DNA of 64,000 bases from Sphagnum compactum (GCA_965153455.1 OZ234495.1:17790875-17854874), one strand, 5' to 3'; counted from the first letter of the stretch, positions 13,700-26,700 are shown. The notes: a model not told the origin generated them from the sequence alone. Program-made: numbers and translations.

Positions 13700-16016
13700 G
13701 TCCACAGAGGAGGAGCTGTACTTGACGACCACCCCTCCAACCACCAATTTCAATGTACGACAACAAAGTCCACTCCTCGTGCTGCTCCAACTCCCGGGAT
13801 AAGAAGCTCTTGCCGCTCCTTCTTCCTGCTGCGTCTCAAATGACTGCAAAGCTCCAGAACAAAGATTAGGGCAAAGATGGGTTTTGATGATTGAAGTCTG
13901 GGAGAAAAGAAGAACAGTCATGAGAATTTTTCTTCAAGTAACTGTCTGTCGGGCTTGTTTGTCTTCCCCTTTTTTCCTGTTTCTAAAACCCTTTCCAACT
14001 CCCGCCTCGTTGCCCTCAAAATCTCTCACATACTAAACACTCCTCTGGATTTTCCTCCTCTTTTTGACCTAACCCTAATTCTCCTCCTCCTCCTCTTCCT
14101 CTTCTTTCTCTTCTTCTCGCGCTTTCTCGTAACTCTGTTCGCTTGCTCTTGAAACGATTGCTGTCCTCTAGCAACTTTTTTCTTTCTCCCTCCTCCCTCC
14201 GTATCCGAAAAAGCCGAAACCTAACTGCTCTCCATCGCTTTCTTCCTGATTTCCTCGATACTCAGTCTTCCTTTCTGGATTCTTCTTCTTCCCACTACCC
14301 ACGAACCCAAACACTCGCGGGAAGTCCCAAACCAGAGCAAGAAACAGCAACTGTAGAACAAAGGCCGGAAGCTCGGTCGAGCGCGAAAGACGACTGGAGC
14401 AAGGCTCCGCCATAGCCAGTCCTGGTTCTTCCTCTCCACAGCCGCCCCGGGTCGGCCGTTCCCACAGCACCCGTTCTGTGTTCTCGCGAAATGTTCCCTA
14501 CGTAAATGAAAATCAAACTCTCGGGAGTCCTGAACTGACATTGAGGGCACGTAAGGAACGCGTTCTCAAGAGCACGGCTACTCGTCTTTTCAAACGGGGG
14601 TTCCAGGCTCAGGTTCCGCCTCTAGCGAAGGTTACCCGGAGCAGCACGGGCGGGGCGACGAATGGAGCTGCTTGCGGCCACCATCGCCATCTCTGAGCTT
14701 TTCTTCTGTTACCCTGTTTGAAGTCTCCTAGACAACAAGTATAGTTGAAATAAGATCTGCAGTTTAAAAAAGCCTTCGGATGTGGTGGAGTTTCAGCTTT
14801 TGATCTTTGAGAATTGGAAAGGTAAAATTCCTGTTCTACAGCAAGCTCAGGAGCCTCTTTGTTGACTTGTTGGATTGCTGCTGCACACTTGTCCATGGCT
14901 TTGGTCTTACTTATGCTTTTCGGGTGCTGTTTTTCTCAACAGCTTTGTCTGTTAGTAGTGCCGTTCTCCGAACAGCTTGAAATGGGCGATTGGTTTGCGG
15001 CCATGGGGTTGCTTCCTGAAGGGTCCTGGAGATTATGATGCACAACTGAAAAGGGTGGTAACACAGCGCACACTTGCTTGTGTGCACTGCTCAAGTTCAC
15101 AATAGATCTCAAGTAGGCTTCTAGAATCCTGACAAACTGAAGACAGCAGCTGATTCCCGTCAATGAGGCAGAGGGCCTACACAAGAGCAAGACGCAGCTT
15201 GCTTGTGATGAGTCAAGTATTTGCAGTCAGTGTTCAGAACTGAAATCCTTCAGACTTTCCCACACAAGTGTAAGTTCTCCAAAGACAAACTGGACTGTAG
15301 TTTTCCTCCAAAAGAAACCCCTTTACTTCGCATGACCCACCACCACCACACACCACCATTCCTGTGCAAACGTCAAAGGAAGAAAACTGCGAAGAAGGAG
15401 ACGCCGACGACGAAGAGGAAGAACAAACGCCGACGAAGAAAACGAAGAAAAGAATCCAGATGCCAAAACGAGGGGTAAAGATTTAAACCACCTCATTTTG
15501 GGACCTCCATTGTGGCGAGCGAGAGACCACCACACAGGGAAGCTGCTTATAAAGTGGACAAAGACGAACGAAACCCAGATGCTAAAACGAGGAGTCGATA
15601 TTTAAAGCACCTGTTTTGGAGACCTCGATTGTATCAAGCCAGAGACCTGACAGGGAAGCGGACAACGACACGGAAGAAGACAAACAAAACTCAGATGCTA
15701 AGACGAGGGATAGAGATTTAGAGCGACTCTTTTCGGGACCTCGATTGTGAGAGCACCATTTAGAAGACGAACAAAACTCAGATGCTAAAACGAGAGGTCG
15801 ATATCTAGAGCACCTCTTTTTGGGATCTCGATTGTGGGAGCGAAATACCACTGGGAAGCTGACGAGGAGAAGGAAGAAGACGAACAAAACCCAGATTCTA
15901 AAACGAGGGGTCGAGATTTCGAGCACCTCGGTTCGGGATCTCGATTGTGGCGAGAGGATAGGGGAAGCGGCGTTGTTTTGGAGCTTTCGAGAGGTTCGAG
16001 CTTTCTGCGCATCAAT
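13700..16016. promoter_or_regulatory. Divergent promoter region between NTM1 (-) and the plastid gene (+)
   Basis: This 2.3-kb stretch separates two gene starts that point away from each other. It has a strongly pyrimidine-rich plus strand at about 13950-14215, a telobox-like AACCCTAA near 14074, a GC-richer block at about 14330-14690, and the tandem array at 15453-15955. An open frame without ATG at 14143-14415 (+) and one starting with ATG at 14896 (down to 14609, -) have no recognised domain. No gene is called. Confidence 0.5.
15453..15955 (+). repeat. Five-copy tandem repeat in the 5' leader of the plastid gene
   Basis: A block of about 65 bp (CAGATGCTAAAACGAGG, then a GATATTTAGAGCACCTC-like stretch, then GGGATCTCGATTGTGG) occurs five times, with CAGAT landmarks at 15457, 15576, 15692, 15779 and 15892. 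Spacing is 119, 116, 87 and 113 bp. The linkers are rich in GAAGAAGACGAACAAAA. The array ends only about 60 bp before the ATG at 16017, so part of it is probably transcribed. Confidence 0.85.
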
Positions 16017-18543
16017 ATGGTGGCCGTAAGCTTCACGAATCTCGCGGTTTTGCTTCCAATCGCACGAGCGTCTCGTCCTCTTTCGAATGGTGTATTTTTG
16101 GCCTGTAAAAACGCAGCGTTGTTCCGGCAAAATGTCTTCTTGAATCCGGTGCAAAGTGGTTTTGATCCGGTGCCTCTTTCGCTGCCTCTTTTGTCGCAGC
16201 AGCAAAAGAGAAGTTACTGCTGCCATCATGGTGCGGTAAGATCCTCCATCGCCACCACAGAAGCGGCCGATCACGCCGCTTTTGTCAAAGATATAGCGGG
16301 TATTGAGCCACCGTCTTCTTTACAATGCTTGCTAGACGTGTTGCAGGCAAAAGGGGAGAAGATCTCGTCGCCGTATAATAGGAAAGGCATTTTGCCTCTT
16401 GTTGTGCCATTGTCTGAGAATCGGGAAGGGGAATTGACGGCGTTGTTGCGATGGCCGACGCCGTCAGCCGATATGGACATGCCTGTTGTCCGTGTGCGGA
16501 GCTATGGAGTACAATTGCTAGCCAAAAGCCCCGAAGAGTACATCCACCGAGCGTTGGTCGAGGAGGACACGACGACGAGCAGCTCCTCTGGAAGCGAAGA
16601 ATATGCGCTCGCTAGCCGTACGGGCGAATTCGGATCGTCCTTGTACAGAAAGGGCGACTTTGCAGCTTCACAAATGGCCAGCGTCGATGTTTATCTGATG
16701 AAGAAGGTCGGGTTGTTTCCGGATGTTTTCGAGAGGCTGGCAATGCGGCATTTGGAAAGGGGAGATGAAGTCTCAGCCTTGGTCACCGGAGAATTCTACG
16801 CCAACAAAAAACATTTCCCTGGATTTGGACGGCCCTTGGTCTTCAACGCTGAACTCCTGCTTCAGGTACTACTACGTCCGAGTTTGCATTCTGACTACGT
16901 GATGATATCAACTCTCTTCTCACAAAAACCCTAGTGCTCTTGTGGAACGGATTCTCAGATCAGATTCTTGACTGTGGGATGGTGATTGCATTTATCGAAG
17001 CATTTACAAATGAATGAGGTGGCTGCCTGCAAATTCAACAGTTTCCAAAGTTCATCAGCAAAACCTCCTTTGTTTCCATTGTATGTGGAGCCACTTGCAA
17101 TCCTTAACTGATTCGATAATGAAAGCAAAAGCCTGGAATCAGTGGATCCATCAAAATTTGTGTTGAGCACTTTCAAGGGTTTGGAGACTGGAGGTTCTTC
17201 TAATGGAACCTGTATGCTGCACCATTCACAAGATTTCACAAAGTCCATGGTGAAAATTTAGGGCACATACACATTTGAGTGTATGATACAACTTCTGGTA
17301 GCTTCATCGCTGCTAGCTGGAAACCCTCTCTTGGAACTGTTGCAATATGACTGGGATTTGAAGCCTTTATTGCCACTAGATCTTGAAGGTTCTGGAGGTG
17401 GCTTTCTTCACAGGGACCTGCCAGTTTTTGAGCTTCTGAAGCAATCAGGATTTTTCACCTGGGATTTTTTCATCTGCCAGTCACTCAACATAAAGCAGCA
17501 GATGTTGTCATGTTCTTGCTATCTCCATGTCAGTGGCTCGGTCAGTATTTGGGGCAAAGAGATAGAGAGAATGATGCTTTGAGTGAAACTGAGAGGTGAG
17601 AAAGTGCTTGTTGTTCTGAACATGAATAGTGCAAGAAGCACAGGTGTGACCTTAAGATTTTCAGTGAAACTGGAAGACCTGGTGTCCAAATGCTTTTGCT
17701 GCTCTTATGAGCAATCGCAGGTTTGCAGTCCATTCCAAACAAGGGTCTGAGCAGGTGTATTATTGTATGACATTTTTGTCAATTAGAGTGTATTCTGGGT
17801 CATTTGTGATCAAATGAACCTGCTTCTTCAAGAATTCTGTGTCTTTTTGCAGATAGGCCGAAAAGCAGAAGCTAGGGAGGCAGCCCGCATTGCCTTGAAA
17901 TCACCATGGTGGACATTGGGATCCAGCTACTCAGAAGTTGCAGATGTAGCTGGTTGGGGTGATGAGCAAACAGAATTTATGCGTGAGAGAGTTACTGAAC
18001 AGGGTCGGCAGGAAGATCTTCTGAAGGGCAAGACCCCAGCTCAGGTCAGCTCTCAGTAACTCATTAACTTTTTGAGGATATCGAGTCTTCTACTAACACT
18101 TGTTGTGGGCAGGAGTGGTCTGTACAGTATCTGGACACCATACATCTTAGTTTGAATTAGCAGATTCCAGACATCTATTGTCAGTCAGAATGCTAGTTTC
18201 GCAGGGAGGAGCCCTCTTCTAGTTTGTAGTCTTTGACTTCCATCTGATGTCATGGGCAACAAGGTTTTCACAACTGAACACAATTGCCCATGACCATCAT
18301 CAAGCACCAGACAATGAGTCAGGCAGTAGGCCACATTGCACATATGGGACATTAAATGTTTGCAGTTTGTTGGCATTAAGGGGTAATTGTTTCTGGGGAC
18401 AGGTGGCAGTGGACCAGGCAGCATTCTTGTTGGATCTTGCTGCAACTAATGGAAGCTGGGATGATGTGCGAGAGCAGCTTGCAGCTTTCTACAAAGAAGC
18501 AGGACTAGAAGAAATGTCAAGGTTTGTTGCAACTGTAGATTAA
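16017..18543 (+). CDS. Conserved plastid-targeted protein, TPR-like helical repeats, function not recognised
   Basis: Three exons, 16017-16865, 17853-18044 and 18403-18543, give 393 aa with phase-0 introns. I chose the ATG at 16017 (A at -3, G at +4); the frame is open upstream but only through the repeat array and without an ATG. The first 60-70 residues are Ser/Arg/Leu-rich and acid-poor, as in a chloroplast transit peptide. The middle (about residues 200-285) reads as helical hairpins (YRKGDFAASQMASVDVYLMK, VFERLAMRHLERGDEVSALV) that resemble TPR-type repeats. Exon 2 carries REAARIALKSPWWTLG and ADVAGWGDEQ; exon 3 is VAVDQAAFLLDLAATNGSWD and a helical C-terminus. I believe this is a conserved plant plastid protein but cannot name it. 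Exon 1 is richer in GC than its surroundings. Confidence 0.82.
16955..17248 (-). other. Antisense open frame inside intron 1, unrecognised
   Basis: A 97-codon frame starting with ATG at 17248 runs antisense within the 987-bp first intron of the plastid gene. The codons look more protein-like than the surrounding AT-rich frames (VPLEEPPVSKPLKVLNTNFD), and TTTGCAG near codon 73 could be a splice acceptor. I recognise no domain. It may be a nested exon, a retrocopy fragment or chance. Confidence 0.2.
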
Positions 18544-21500
18544 ATCATACGTGGAATTCTGCTGTGATCAACAATCATTTTTGCCAAGTCCAGTTCTTTG
18601 TGACCAGATGCTTTTGCTTCTAGTGGAAGCATATACCAGATCTAATTAATTTCACATCCAACAGCATCTGCAATCTTGTGAATTGCTAATTTGTACACAG
18701 CAACGGAAGTACTCACAAATGTCACAGCTATGCATGATGAACTATGCACAATGAAGGTGATGATCTAAAGTCTTGTAGTAGCTTAAGTAAATTTTCCAAG
18801 GGTATATATTGCTTGTCATACCCATGGATTGTTTGAACCAGTGTTGGCCAGATCTTACATTTTCTCAATAACCTTTTGTGTTTTTCTTCTTCTCGGTCCT
18901 TCAGCTCTTTATCTGGATATTCTTTTTGACTTCAAGAAAAAGTTTTGAACTTTCTTAGCCTTCCCTCATTGTGAGTATGGAGATTTCTGGATTCTCATGA
19001 GAGTTTCTTTTCTTACTATCCTGCAGGGTAGGGTCTTTGTGAAATGAAGGGGCTGGGTCTTACTTGATGTAACTGGTTTTGGTTCAGGCCCTTTTTCAGG
19101 CATTTTCTCAGTTGGGACAGGCAGCCCTCTTCTGGCTCCACTTGTTTGTACTGTCAGTGTCCATTTTAATATGAATCAATGACTGAGAATGCAATCATAA
19201 TGTGAAGCAATCGTGAGAAAACCGGTTACACTTTGGAACATGCTCTGGAAGAGGCTGTTACCACCTAACAGAATGGTTGCTTGCCAACATGTTCCTGGGG
19301 GGACCAATTCCATAGTACATAACCTATGTTAGGTGGTATTGGTGGTGGTGTGAAATTACAGCACAAAAGCTGAGAATATCTTTGGTTAGAATTCTTCATG
19401 AATGGGAATCATATAGGAGCCTATTACATACTACCAGTGATGATCAACTATGTGTTCACATTATAATGTTGGATGGGAGTGTTTGGGGGATTGGAGATAT
19501 ATTTATATTGTTTATGTTGTTGTGCAAATGCAATTGCATTTGTGACACATTATAGAAATGCTTTATTAGGTTGAGTTCAAATGTTATATCAATCATATAT
19601 GCTATTATGACAAGCTCATAGGATGAACTATCTGGCTATTGCATATGTGTGTAGGAAGTGTTTGACATTAGTGTTTAGTAATTGTATGGTGTCTTTTAAT
19701 AGTTTTTTCATTGTCAATGTGTTTGAATTATATATATTGTAGGCTAGGAATGGAGGTATGTATTTTGACCAATATTCAATGATTATTGTTTATGAAAGCA
19801 ATTAGTTAAGTATTAATCATGATGATGTCTATTAATACATATGTGTGTTAGTATCCTAATAATTATATATTTTTAATATATAGCATTTGCATCATGGTTG
19901 TCAAATGTTGATTGCTTAACCATTCATTTGGATTTTTAAAAATGTTTTCGTCATTTTTAATTAATTGAAAAATTTCATGTTAATAGTTGATGATATTATG
20001 ATGATGTCATTGTTTGAATCATTGTTTATTGTAATTACATGGTAGTTATTTTTATAATAGGATTTCAACTTTGTGAAAATCAAAATATCAAGCCCAAACG
20101 CCAAAAATGAAACCCAAAATTAAATGTAACATGTTTTGTAGAAATATATTTTATGCACATGTCATGAAATGGCCCAAGTTGGCCCCCCCATAATGTGTTT
20201 TCACTTAGCATAAGGAATGCGGCATTTATTGCCTTAGGTAGCCTTGAAACATTTTTTATGTTTTTTGGGTGTAAGATATGAAAAATGTGAAATTTATAAC
20301 TTTTGATTGGTTGTCTTACATGCTGATGGAGTCTTGAATGCTAGTTGCAATCTTAGAGGGCATAAAGAATGTAACATTTTTTGCTTCAAGCAACCTTGAA
20401 GCAAATTTTATGTTTACTAAGGTTCAAATATGATAAATGTGGTAGTTAAAACCTTTGACCGGTTGTCCTACTTGCCAGTTGAGTTTCGAATGTTACTTGC
20501 ATTCTTGGAAAACATAAGGAATGCAACATCTATTGCTTCAAGTGGCCATGGAACGCTTTTTGTCTTCTAAGTCTAGATAATTTTTCTTATTTTATGTAGG
20601 ATTTTGTTTTATTCCATGTTGGACCTTATTATGGATGTGGGGCTTTTTTGCAAAGTATGTGAAGTGAATATTTTCGAAAATAGGAACGTTTAAGAACATA
20701 ACATTGGAAAAATACATAAAACACTAGAGAATGTTTTATGGTATTTAAATGTAGAGAAGTTATAGGGTTTTCAAAAAAATTCAAAATGAAACCAAGAGGT
20801 TGTCAATTGGAAAAAATTATGAAAGATCTAGAGGACATGAAGGGGTGCTTTACTTCATTGGAAATTATGGTCATTCTAGAATTTCATGGAGTGGATGAAA
20901 TGGATGGAATCTTGGATTGTCAAGGTAACATCTCATTGGTGGAAACTTTGGGTTGGTAAGTTAATTATTTAATATTTTTTTTGAATTAAGCAATGTTTAT
21001 TTAACATAACTTTGATCTTTTTAAAGAAAATGACCTATTTCATTCATGGGTTAAGGTGTTTTATTTTTAGGAATAACATGTTACAACAAACGACGCATTG
21101 TGGGGAAGTGAAGAGTGTGTGGATATTACAACAATTTCGGAACATCAAACATAATATCTTAAATATGGTGAGAGATGTCATTGGGCTTAAGCATGAGACA
21201 ATGGAAGATTTTGAAAGAAGGAATGTTATAAAACCATGGATGATTTTGATGAAACACAAGGTCAAAATGTGTTTTTCATTATTCCATCTATGATTGGTTT
21301 GTTAGTCATTTAGGACATCCATGACTACATGACTATGTAGTTGATTAGGACATGTTGTATTTTTAAATGTCTTTACGATTATAGTCATGGAGGACATGTC
21401 TTTTACGACTATGACATTTGCAATTATAGCCATGAAAACATGCCTAATAGGTTAATATCCTAGCATATTAGCCTAGGCTATGTACACCTAAGGTTTGCTA

Positions 21501-21751
21501 GGCTAAAAAGTTATCCTACATGTTAAAAATGTATGTCTTAACCAACCTAGGAATGTAGGCTATTCCTTATTTAGCTAGCAACCTACATTAGGCTAGGTAT
21601 TTAGGCTAAGCTAACAACTTAAGCAAAATAATAGACTTTGAATATATTTTCAGCAATTTATAAATCCACAACTTCATCTTTTTCAAAAGTTCCTTCAAAT
21701 TGTTCCAACTTTTTTTCTAGGTTTGCACCTATCCCAATAAGTTCTAAAAGG
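18544..21751. other. Intergenic region with a 152-bp tandem repeat
   Basis: The region holds the 3' UTR of the plastid gene, a 12-bp inverted repeat (19259-19270 against 19327-19338) and the three-copy 152-bp repeat at 20208-20580. Frames at 20738-20959 and 21012-21293 (+) have no recognisable domain. Confidence 0.55.
20208..20580 (+). repeat. Tandem repeat, three copies, 152-bp period
   Basis: GCATAAGGAATGCGGCATTT begins copy one at 20208; diverged copies start at 20360 and 20512, so both steps are 152 bp. Each copy continues with a TTGCTTCAAG-like segment and ends in TTTTATG. The third copy is partial. Confidence 0.8.
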
Positions 21752-24003
21752 TTAGAAAGGGATAATTTTACAACCAACTTTACAATCATTGGGCCAATTC
21801 TTGTTCACAAAAATTAATGAATTTAAGTTTTTTGATTGTAAACATCTTCTAAAATTAATAAGGATTCCAGCCAAGGAAAAGGTCTTTTTAGTTTCTATTA
21901 AGGAACCACAATCCCTAAAATTTAATAAGCAAGAACCCAACTATGGGAAACATGGCTTCATTTTTCTCTCACTATCGAAGGGGACACTTGATCTCCTTTC
22001 ACATCCACTTGATAATGCCAAAAAAAAAAACAGTTTCATCTTAACAAGCTCTTTTGTTGACTTGATACTCCCTGTTGTCATTTGAAAAATATCCAAACTG
22101 TTATCATCATCCACTCTCTAGTTAGCAAAACCATTATCGGATTCTATTGATCATAAGTGATAACAACATTTCACAAACATAGGATGACATTATATATTAT
22201 TGCTCAGTAATTGTTATTCCTTGATCACCACTAATGAAAGAAGACACTAAACGAATTTTTAAAAATCTTGGGTCCAACATTATAATTAACATATGATATT
22301 CTTTTCTAATGTTGAAAGCCAAACAAATTAGTTCAAATGCCACACTAGAATCCTTTTCCATTAGGGTATGAAAAGATGATGCATCTTTTAGTTTTTATTT
22401 CTTCAAGTTCATGGAAATGGCATAATGAAGGGCATCATTTAACAACCAATGTCCCTTAGATTGGTTTAAAACAAATAATTACAATAGGGGAGAGACAATC
22501 AACAACAATTTGACAAATATGCCATGTCAAAGGGGGTGGGACTCTGGTTGTCATCCTCATTGAACTTTGCATGTTATATCAAATCATTATAACATTTTTG
22601 AACTGTAAAGCTTCTTGAAAAATAATGATTATGTTAGAAACATGCAAAAAAATTAGCAAATGATTAATATCTACATTGTAACAAGTCTTAAAAGAATAAT
22701 ATAACCAAAAAAATACAAAACTTTTGATGATAACCTTGTTTAAACTATAATGTTCAGTTTTCTTTGAGGAAAATTCAAATATGCACAAGTCTTGTTCCAT
22801 TCTTGTCTAGCCTTCCTTGACTTTTTCGACCAAGTTATGCATTTCTGTAGGTTAGATTGGGCAATTTTGACAAATACATATTTGAAGCCCTTAAATTTGA
22901 AACCCTAGACTTTTTCATCAATTGAAACATACTAACATGCCTTAAAGAATGCATGGCCAAAACAATTACCTTGAAAACTTTTTGCCAAATCTAAAATATC
23001 ACAGCTTACAACAAATTTTAAAACTATAGTCATAGTATTTAAATTAGATCCTTCATTTTTAACATAAGCAATGACTTTTTTCTCAAGTCATATTTGCCTA
23101 ACAAGTTAGTTAAATCTTTGGTTAATGCATGCCCAGAAGTATCATATGTTTCAAAAAGCCCAATTGCAATATGTTTTGGTTGCCAATTAGCCCTCAAAAA
23201 TTTAATAACAAGGGCAAAAATGTCATAAGCCTGTTTTGACATCCATAAATCAAAACTAGCCGTTATAGAATAACAATTTGCCAAAACATGTAGGACATAT
23301 AGTTGTTTTAATTTTTCCACCAGCTTCGGCAAAATTTATTTTGAAAATTAACAACTTTTGGACACAAATGTAGACTAAATATTTTTAACCATTTTCAACA
23401 ATATGTATTAGCAAATGGTTTTCAACAATTAAAAGAGTTAAAATTTCCAAAAACTACTTCTATTACACATCATTATTTTAATAAGAGTCTTTGGTAGCAA
23501 AAAAATTAAAGATAGTGGTTCCATTTACATGAAGTCTTTCTTTGCAGGTTGTCTCTCATAAGGTTTTTCTAATAAATTGTCTACTTCTCTGTCAAATATT
23601 TTTGCAGTCATACAATGGTTTGCATTAACATTTTTTTAAATGTAATAATTCCATTTGCAGTATTATACTATATTAAACCTTTCCTTGCTTATGTTTTGCC
23701 ATTTGAAATTAAAATTGGATTCGCATAACAAAAAATGCATCTCATCAATTGAGAACACTTAACATCCACTGGCTTATTGTCATTTACATAATAAAATGAC
23801 CAACATAATGCATTACTAATATCATGTCTCCACTTTTTTCTTTGAGGATGCAAAATTTTCAAGTTTTCCTTATTTCTTTCTTCCCTTTCATCTACATTAG
23901 TATTTTGTTGTGTTTGCAAACTTGGTTGAATTTCAAACTTTTCTTCCATGAACTCTCCTTTTCCATTACAACATCATGTAGATATATTTCATCATTATTA
24001 TTC
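21752..24003 (-). pseudogene. Decayed hAT-superfamily transposase
   Basis: Read on the minus strand, three domains appear in the correct order across several frames. First, a BED-like zinc-finger region (23949-23689) contains DVKCSQLMRCIFCYANPILI. Next is a core segment (23332-23039) with ITASFDLWMSKQAYDIFALV and PKHIAIGLFETYDTSG, typical of the hAT RNase-H-like domain. Last is the C-terminal dimerisation segment (21940-21752) with SLIETKKTFSLAGILINFRR and VNKNWPND. Between them, at about 22580-23000, further fragments (CFGHAFFKAC, EQDLCIFEFSSKK) fit the same protein. There are many frameshifts and stops, so it cannot encode a working transposase. Terminal repeats and target-site duplication were not found. 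Confidence 0.8.
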
Positions 24004-26464
24004 ATTTTATTTTCATTCTGGGATGATTCTTCCATTATTAGTTGTAAGATGAAATTTTGCTAAATGAGTGGTGAAAAAAACCAAACAATAATATGCAAAC
24101 CTCTAGGCTACTAGCAAGCAAATTTACAAAAACATTTATAATTTACAAGAACATTTACAAAGTGCATTTACAAAAATGAAGTGCAATGTAAGATTATAAT
24201 GCAAGTTAGAATGTCAAATTTGAGTTCAGGAAAATAATAATCCTGCAACCAAAAAATGAAAAACAAAAAATCAAAAGTTGAAAAAAACCAACACTAAACA
24301 AAGCTAGAAACATCAATTTAAAAAAAACCAAAAACAACACAAAAAAAAACTTTTGAATGAAAAAACTTACATTATTTTTTTAAGATGACACTTCAAATTC
24401 CAAGTTCTAGAACTTGCACATGGCAAGAGAGAGGGGGGGGGGGGGGTACATCACCTCAACAAGTAAGCAACAACAATGCAATGAGAGGAATGATGAACCA
24501 TAGCAAGTAACAACAACACAAAGGAGGGTGAGTTGAGTACCTAGAAACAATGTGGAGCAAGGAGCAACAATGCAAAACGAGGAGCAACAAACCACAACAA
24601 GTAGCAATAGTGTAATGCAAGGTGACAGACCACAACAAGTAACAATAATGCAAGGCAATGAACCACAATGAACATGAATAGTGCAAGGCGACGAACCACA
24701 ACTAGCAACAACAACACAAGGTGAGGGGTGATGAATTACACAAACAACGTAAGGCAAGGGACGACACACCACCATAAGTAGTAACAATGTAAGGCGAGGA
24801 ACGACACACCACATCAAGAAGTAGCAATACAAGGCGAGGAGTGAACAAGGTGGGGAACAAACAACAACAAAGGCAAGGCAAGGAACAAATGTAAACCAAA
24901 AGAACAATAAATAAAACGCGATGCAGAAAAACGAAAAAAACACAAGTTAACAAAGTAAAAAACCTCCTAGGCTTTATATCCCTTTCCTTTTGTGGTTTCT
25001 CCTGGTGGAGGTGTTGCTTTAAACCCAAAAACTTCTAACTTTAAACCTAATACCCCTTTTCCCTTTGAGACCTTAATAATTGGATTTGGATTTTCATGTG
25101 AAAACCCATCTGATTTTCTTTTTTTTTCAAAATCAAATTTTTGATTGTAGTTCTCCTAGTTGATTTTCAAATGGGTGAGAACCTTAAAGCCAACTTTTAG
25201 CTTGATTTTCACCCAAAATCAAAACAATTGGTTTTCAATGTGAAAACAAGAATGAAAACCGATTTGAAAACCAAGTCACCCAATGAGAATTGCCCAACAC
25301 TGGTTATAACCCACAAAATATTGATAACTTAATTGACACCAAAATTGTTTATAAAAAAAAACCTTAATGGTTATGAAAAGAATCAATAACCTACCATATA
25401 ACCAATGTTGTGTAACCATTCATTTTTAAATAAACAATCGCTTTGGTTCTTTAAAATTAAAAAAACTAAAGGATCATCAAATCTAGATCTTTGAGAAAAA
25501 ATCAAAATCAAAGTATTGCATGTTTTAGTTAGTTGGAAAACATTAATGAATCAATAATTTTCATGAAAGAATTGGCAAAGAATTGATGGTTAGAGTGTAA
25601 GTTAGTTCAAAATACAACCTTAAAACAAACTGTGCCTCATATGAAGACCTTGTAAGAGAAAAAAATAAAGCATATCTTTTTCAATGACTTATATGAATAT
25701 CTATTTGGAATATAAATAACATATTTTCATTCAAGTGATGGTTGCAAAATTTCACGGATGAGATCATAAAAGAACGATCTTATGTAAGTTTTTTCTTTCC
25801 AAAATTCACATCCCAGAAATTCTTTGTTTTAAAAAAATTATAAATTTTTTCCGATTAAAGAACCAAACTAATTTATTTCAGATGAAATAAAAATTTAAGA
25901 AAGACTGAATTTTAAATGAGTCAACACAAGGATGTGTGGATACTTTTACCATGTCATATGCAACGGTGTTAAAATATACTAAAGATAAAATGTTGTTACA
26001 ATGAAATCCTTCCTCCTTGGGCTCCTTTATTTGGGGTATGGACCCTTAATTTTACAACAATTTTCATTGCTCCTTGCTTTTATGCAACATTGCGAATACA
26101 CAATGTTTCACCGAATTGTGTTAATAAATAATTATTGAGCTTATTAAAATATTTCTAAACACACCATATTAAAGAGAACGAAATTTCAAAAAGCTTTGGG
26201 TGTTTAGTTTTTAATCCTCTTCTATTTATTATAAAATAATTATGATATTCCTATAACATTTGTGCACAAATTCTTAAAAACAACAAAAGATCTTCAAGTG
26301 GTTGATTCGTACTCTTGTTGTATTAATAAAATAAAATCATGAGCTTATTAATAATATTCAAGTTTGCAACATAATTTTTGTCCACTATGTAGTAGAAGAA
26401 TATTAAACCTCAAGATATATCAAACTAAAAATCAATGCTTAAAATTGGTTTGTAGAATAAGATA
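24004..26464. other. Intergenic, low-complexity minisatellite and AT-rich DNA
   Basis: A 14-G run lies at 24433-24446. It is followed to about 24900 by a degenerate array of CAAGGCGAGGAACGACACACC- and ACAACAAGTAGCAACAA-like units. That array keeps a 178-codon minus frame open by composition alone. From 25.0 to 26.4 kb I see nothing but AT-rich sequence. Confidence 0.6.
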
Positions 26465-26700
26465 GCACCCCCGGTTATATCAAAACTAAGTCACCACTCA
26501 AAATTGCTTTGTAGAATAAGGAGAGACCCCCTGGTTATATAAACCCGGATATATCAAGGAAAAAGCACATACTTGTGTCTAATAAGGATAGAACCTCCGG
26601 TTATATCTAAGGTAAAAATCCCCTACTTATTAGAATTGCGTTCATAGAATAAAGTTAGATCCTCCGGTTATATCAAGGTAAAAATCACATACTTTGTTCT
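26465..26700 (+). repeat. Tandem repeat upstream of TBP, about 60-67 bp
   Basis: CCGGTTATATC-like landmarks lie at 26473, 26533, 26599 and 26666 (steps 60, 66, 67). Each is preceded by AGAATAAGGATAGAACCTCC-like sequence and followed by AAGGTAAAAATCAC. The array ends about 190 bp before the first TATA box of TBP. Confidence 0.8.

Noticed and set aside
15582-16274. 230-codon minus-strand frame with repeated SRPLVLASEFCSSS-like segments
   Set aside because: The repeats are the reverse translation of the five-copy leader repeat, and the frame overlaps exon 1 of the plus-strand gene antisense.
19259-19338. 12-bp inverted repeat TACCACCTAACA with 56-bp loop
   Set aside because: Too short to claim an element, and no supporting second copy or target duplication is seen.
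24407-24943. 178-codon minus-strand frame rich in Cys, Val and Leu
   Set aside because: It follows a degenerate minisatellite and poly-G run. Its residues mirror the repeat, with no domain, so the frame is a composition effect.
26465-26700. Regularly spaced repeats resembling a CRISPR array
   Set aside because: The repeats and spacers diverge together as a minisatellite, and the host is a eukaryote.
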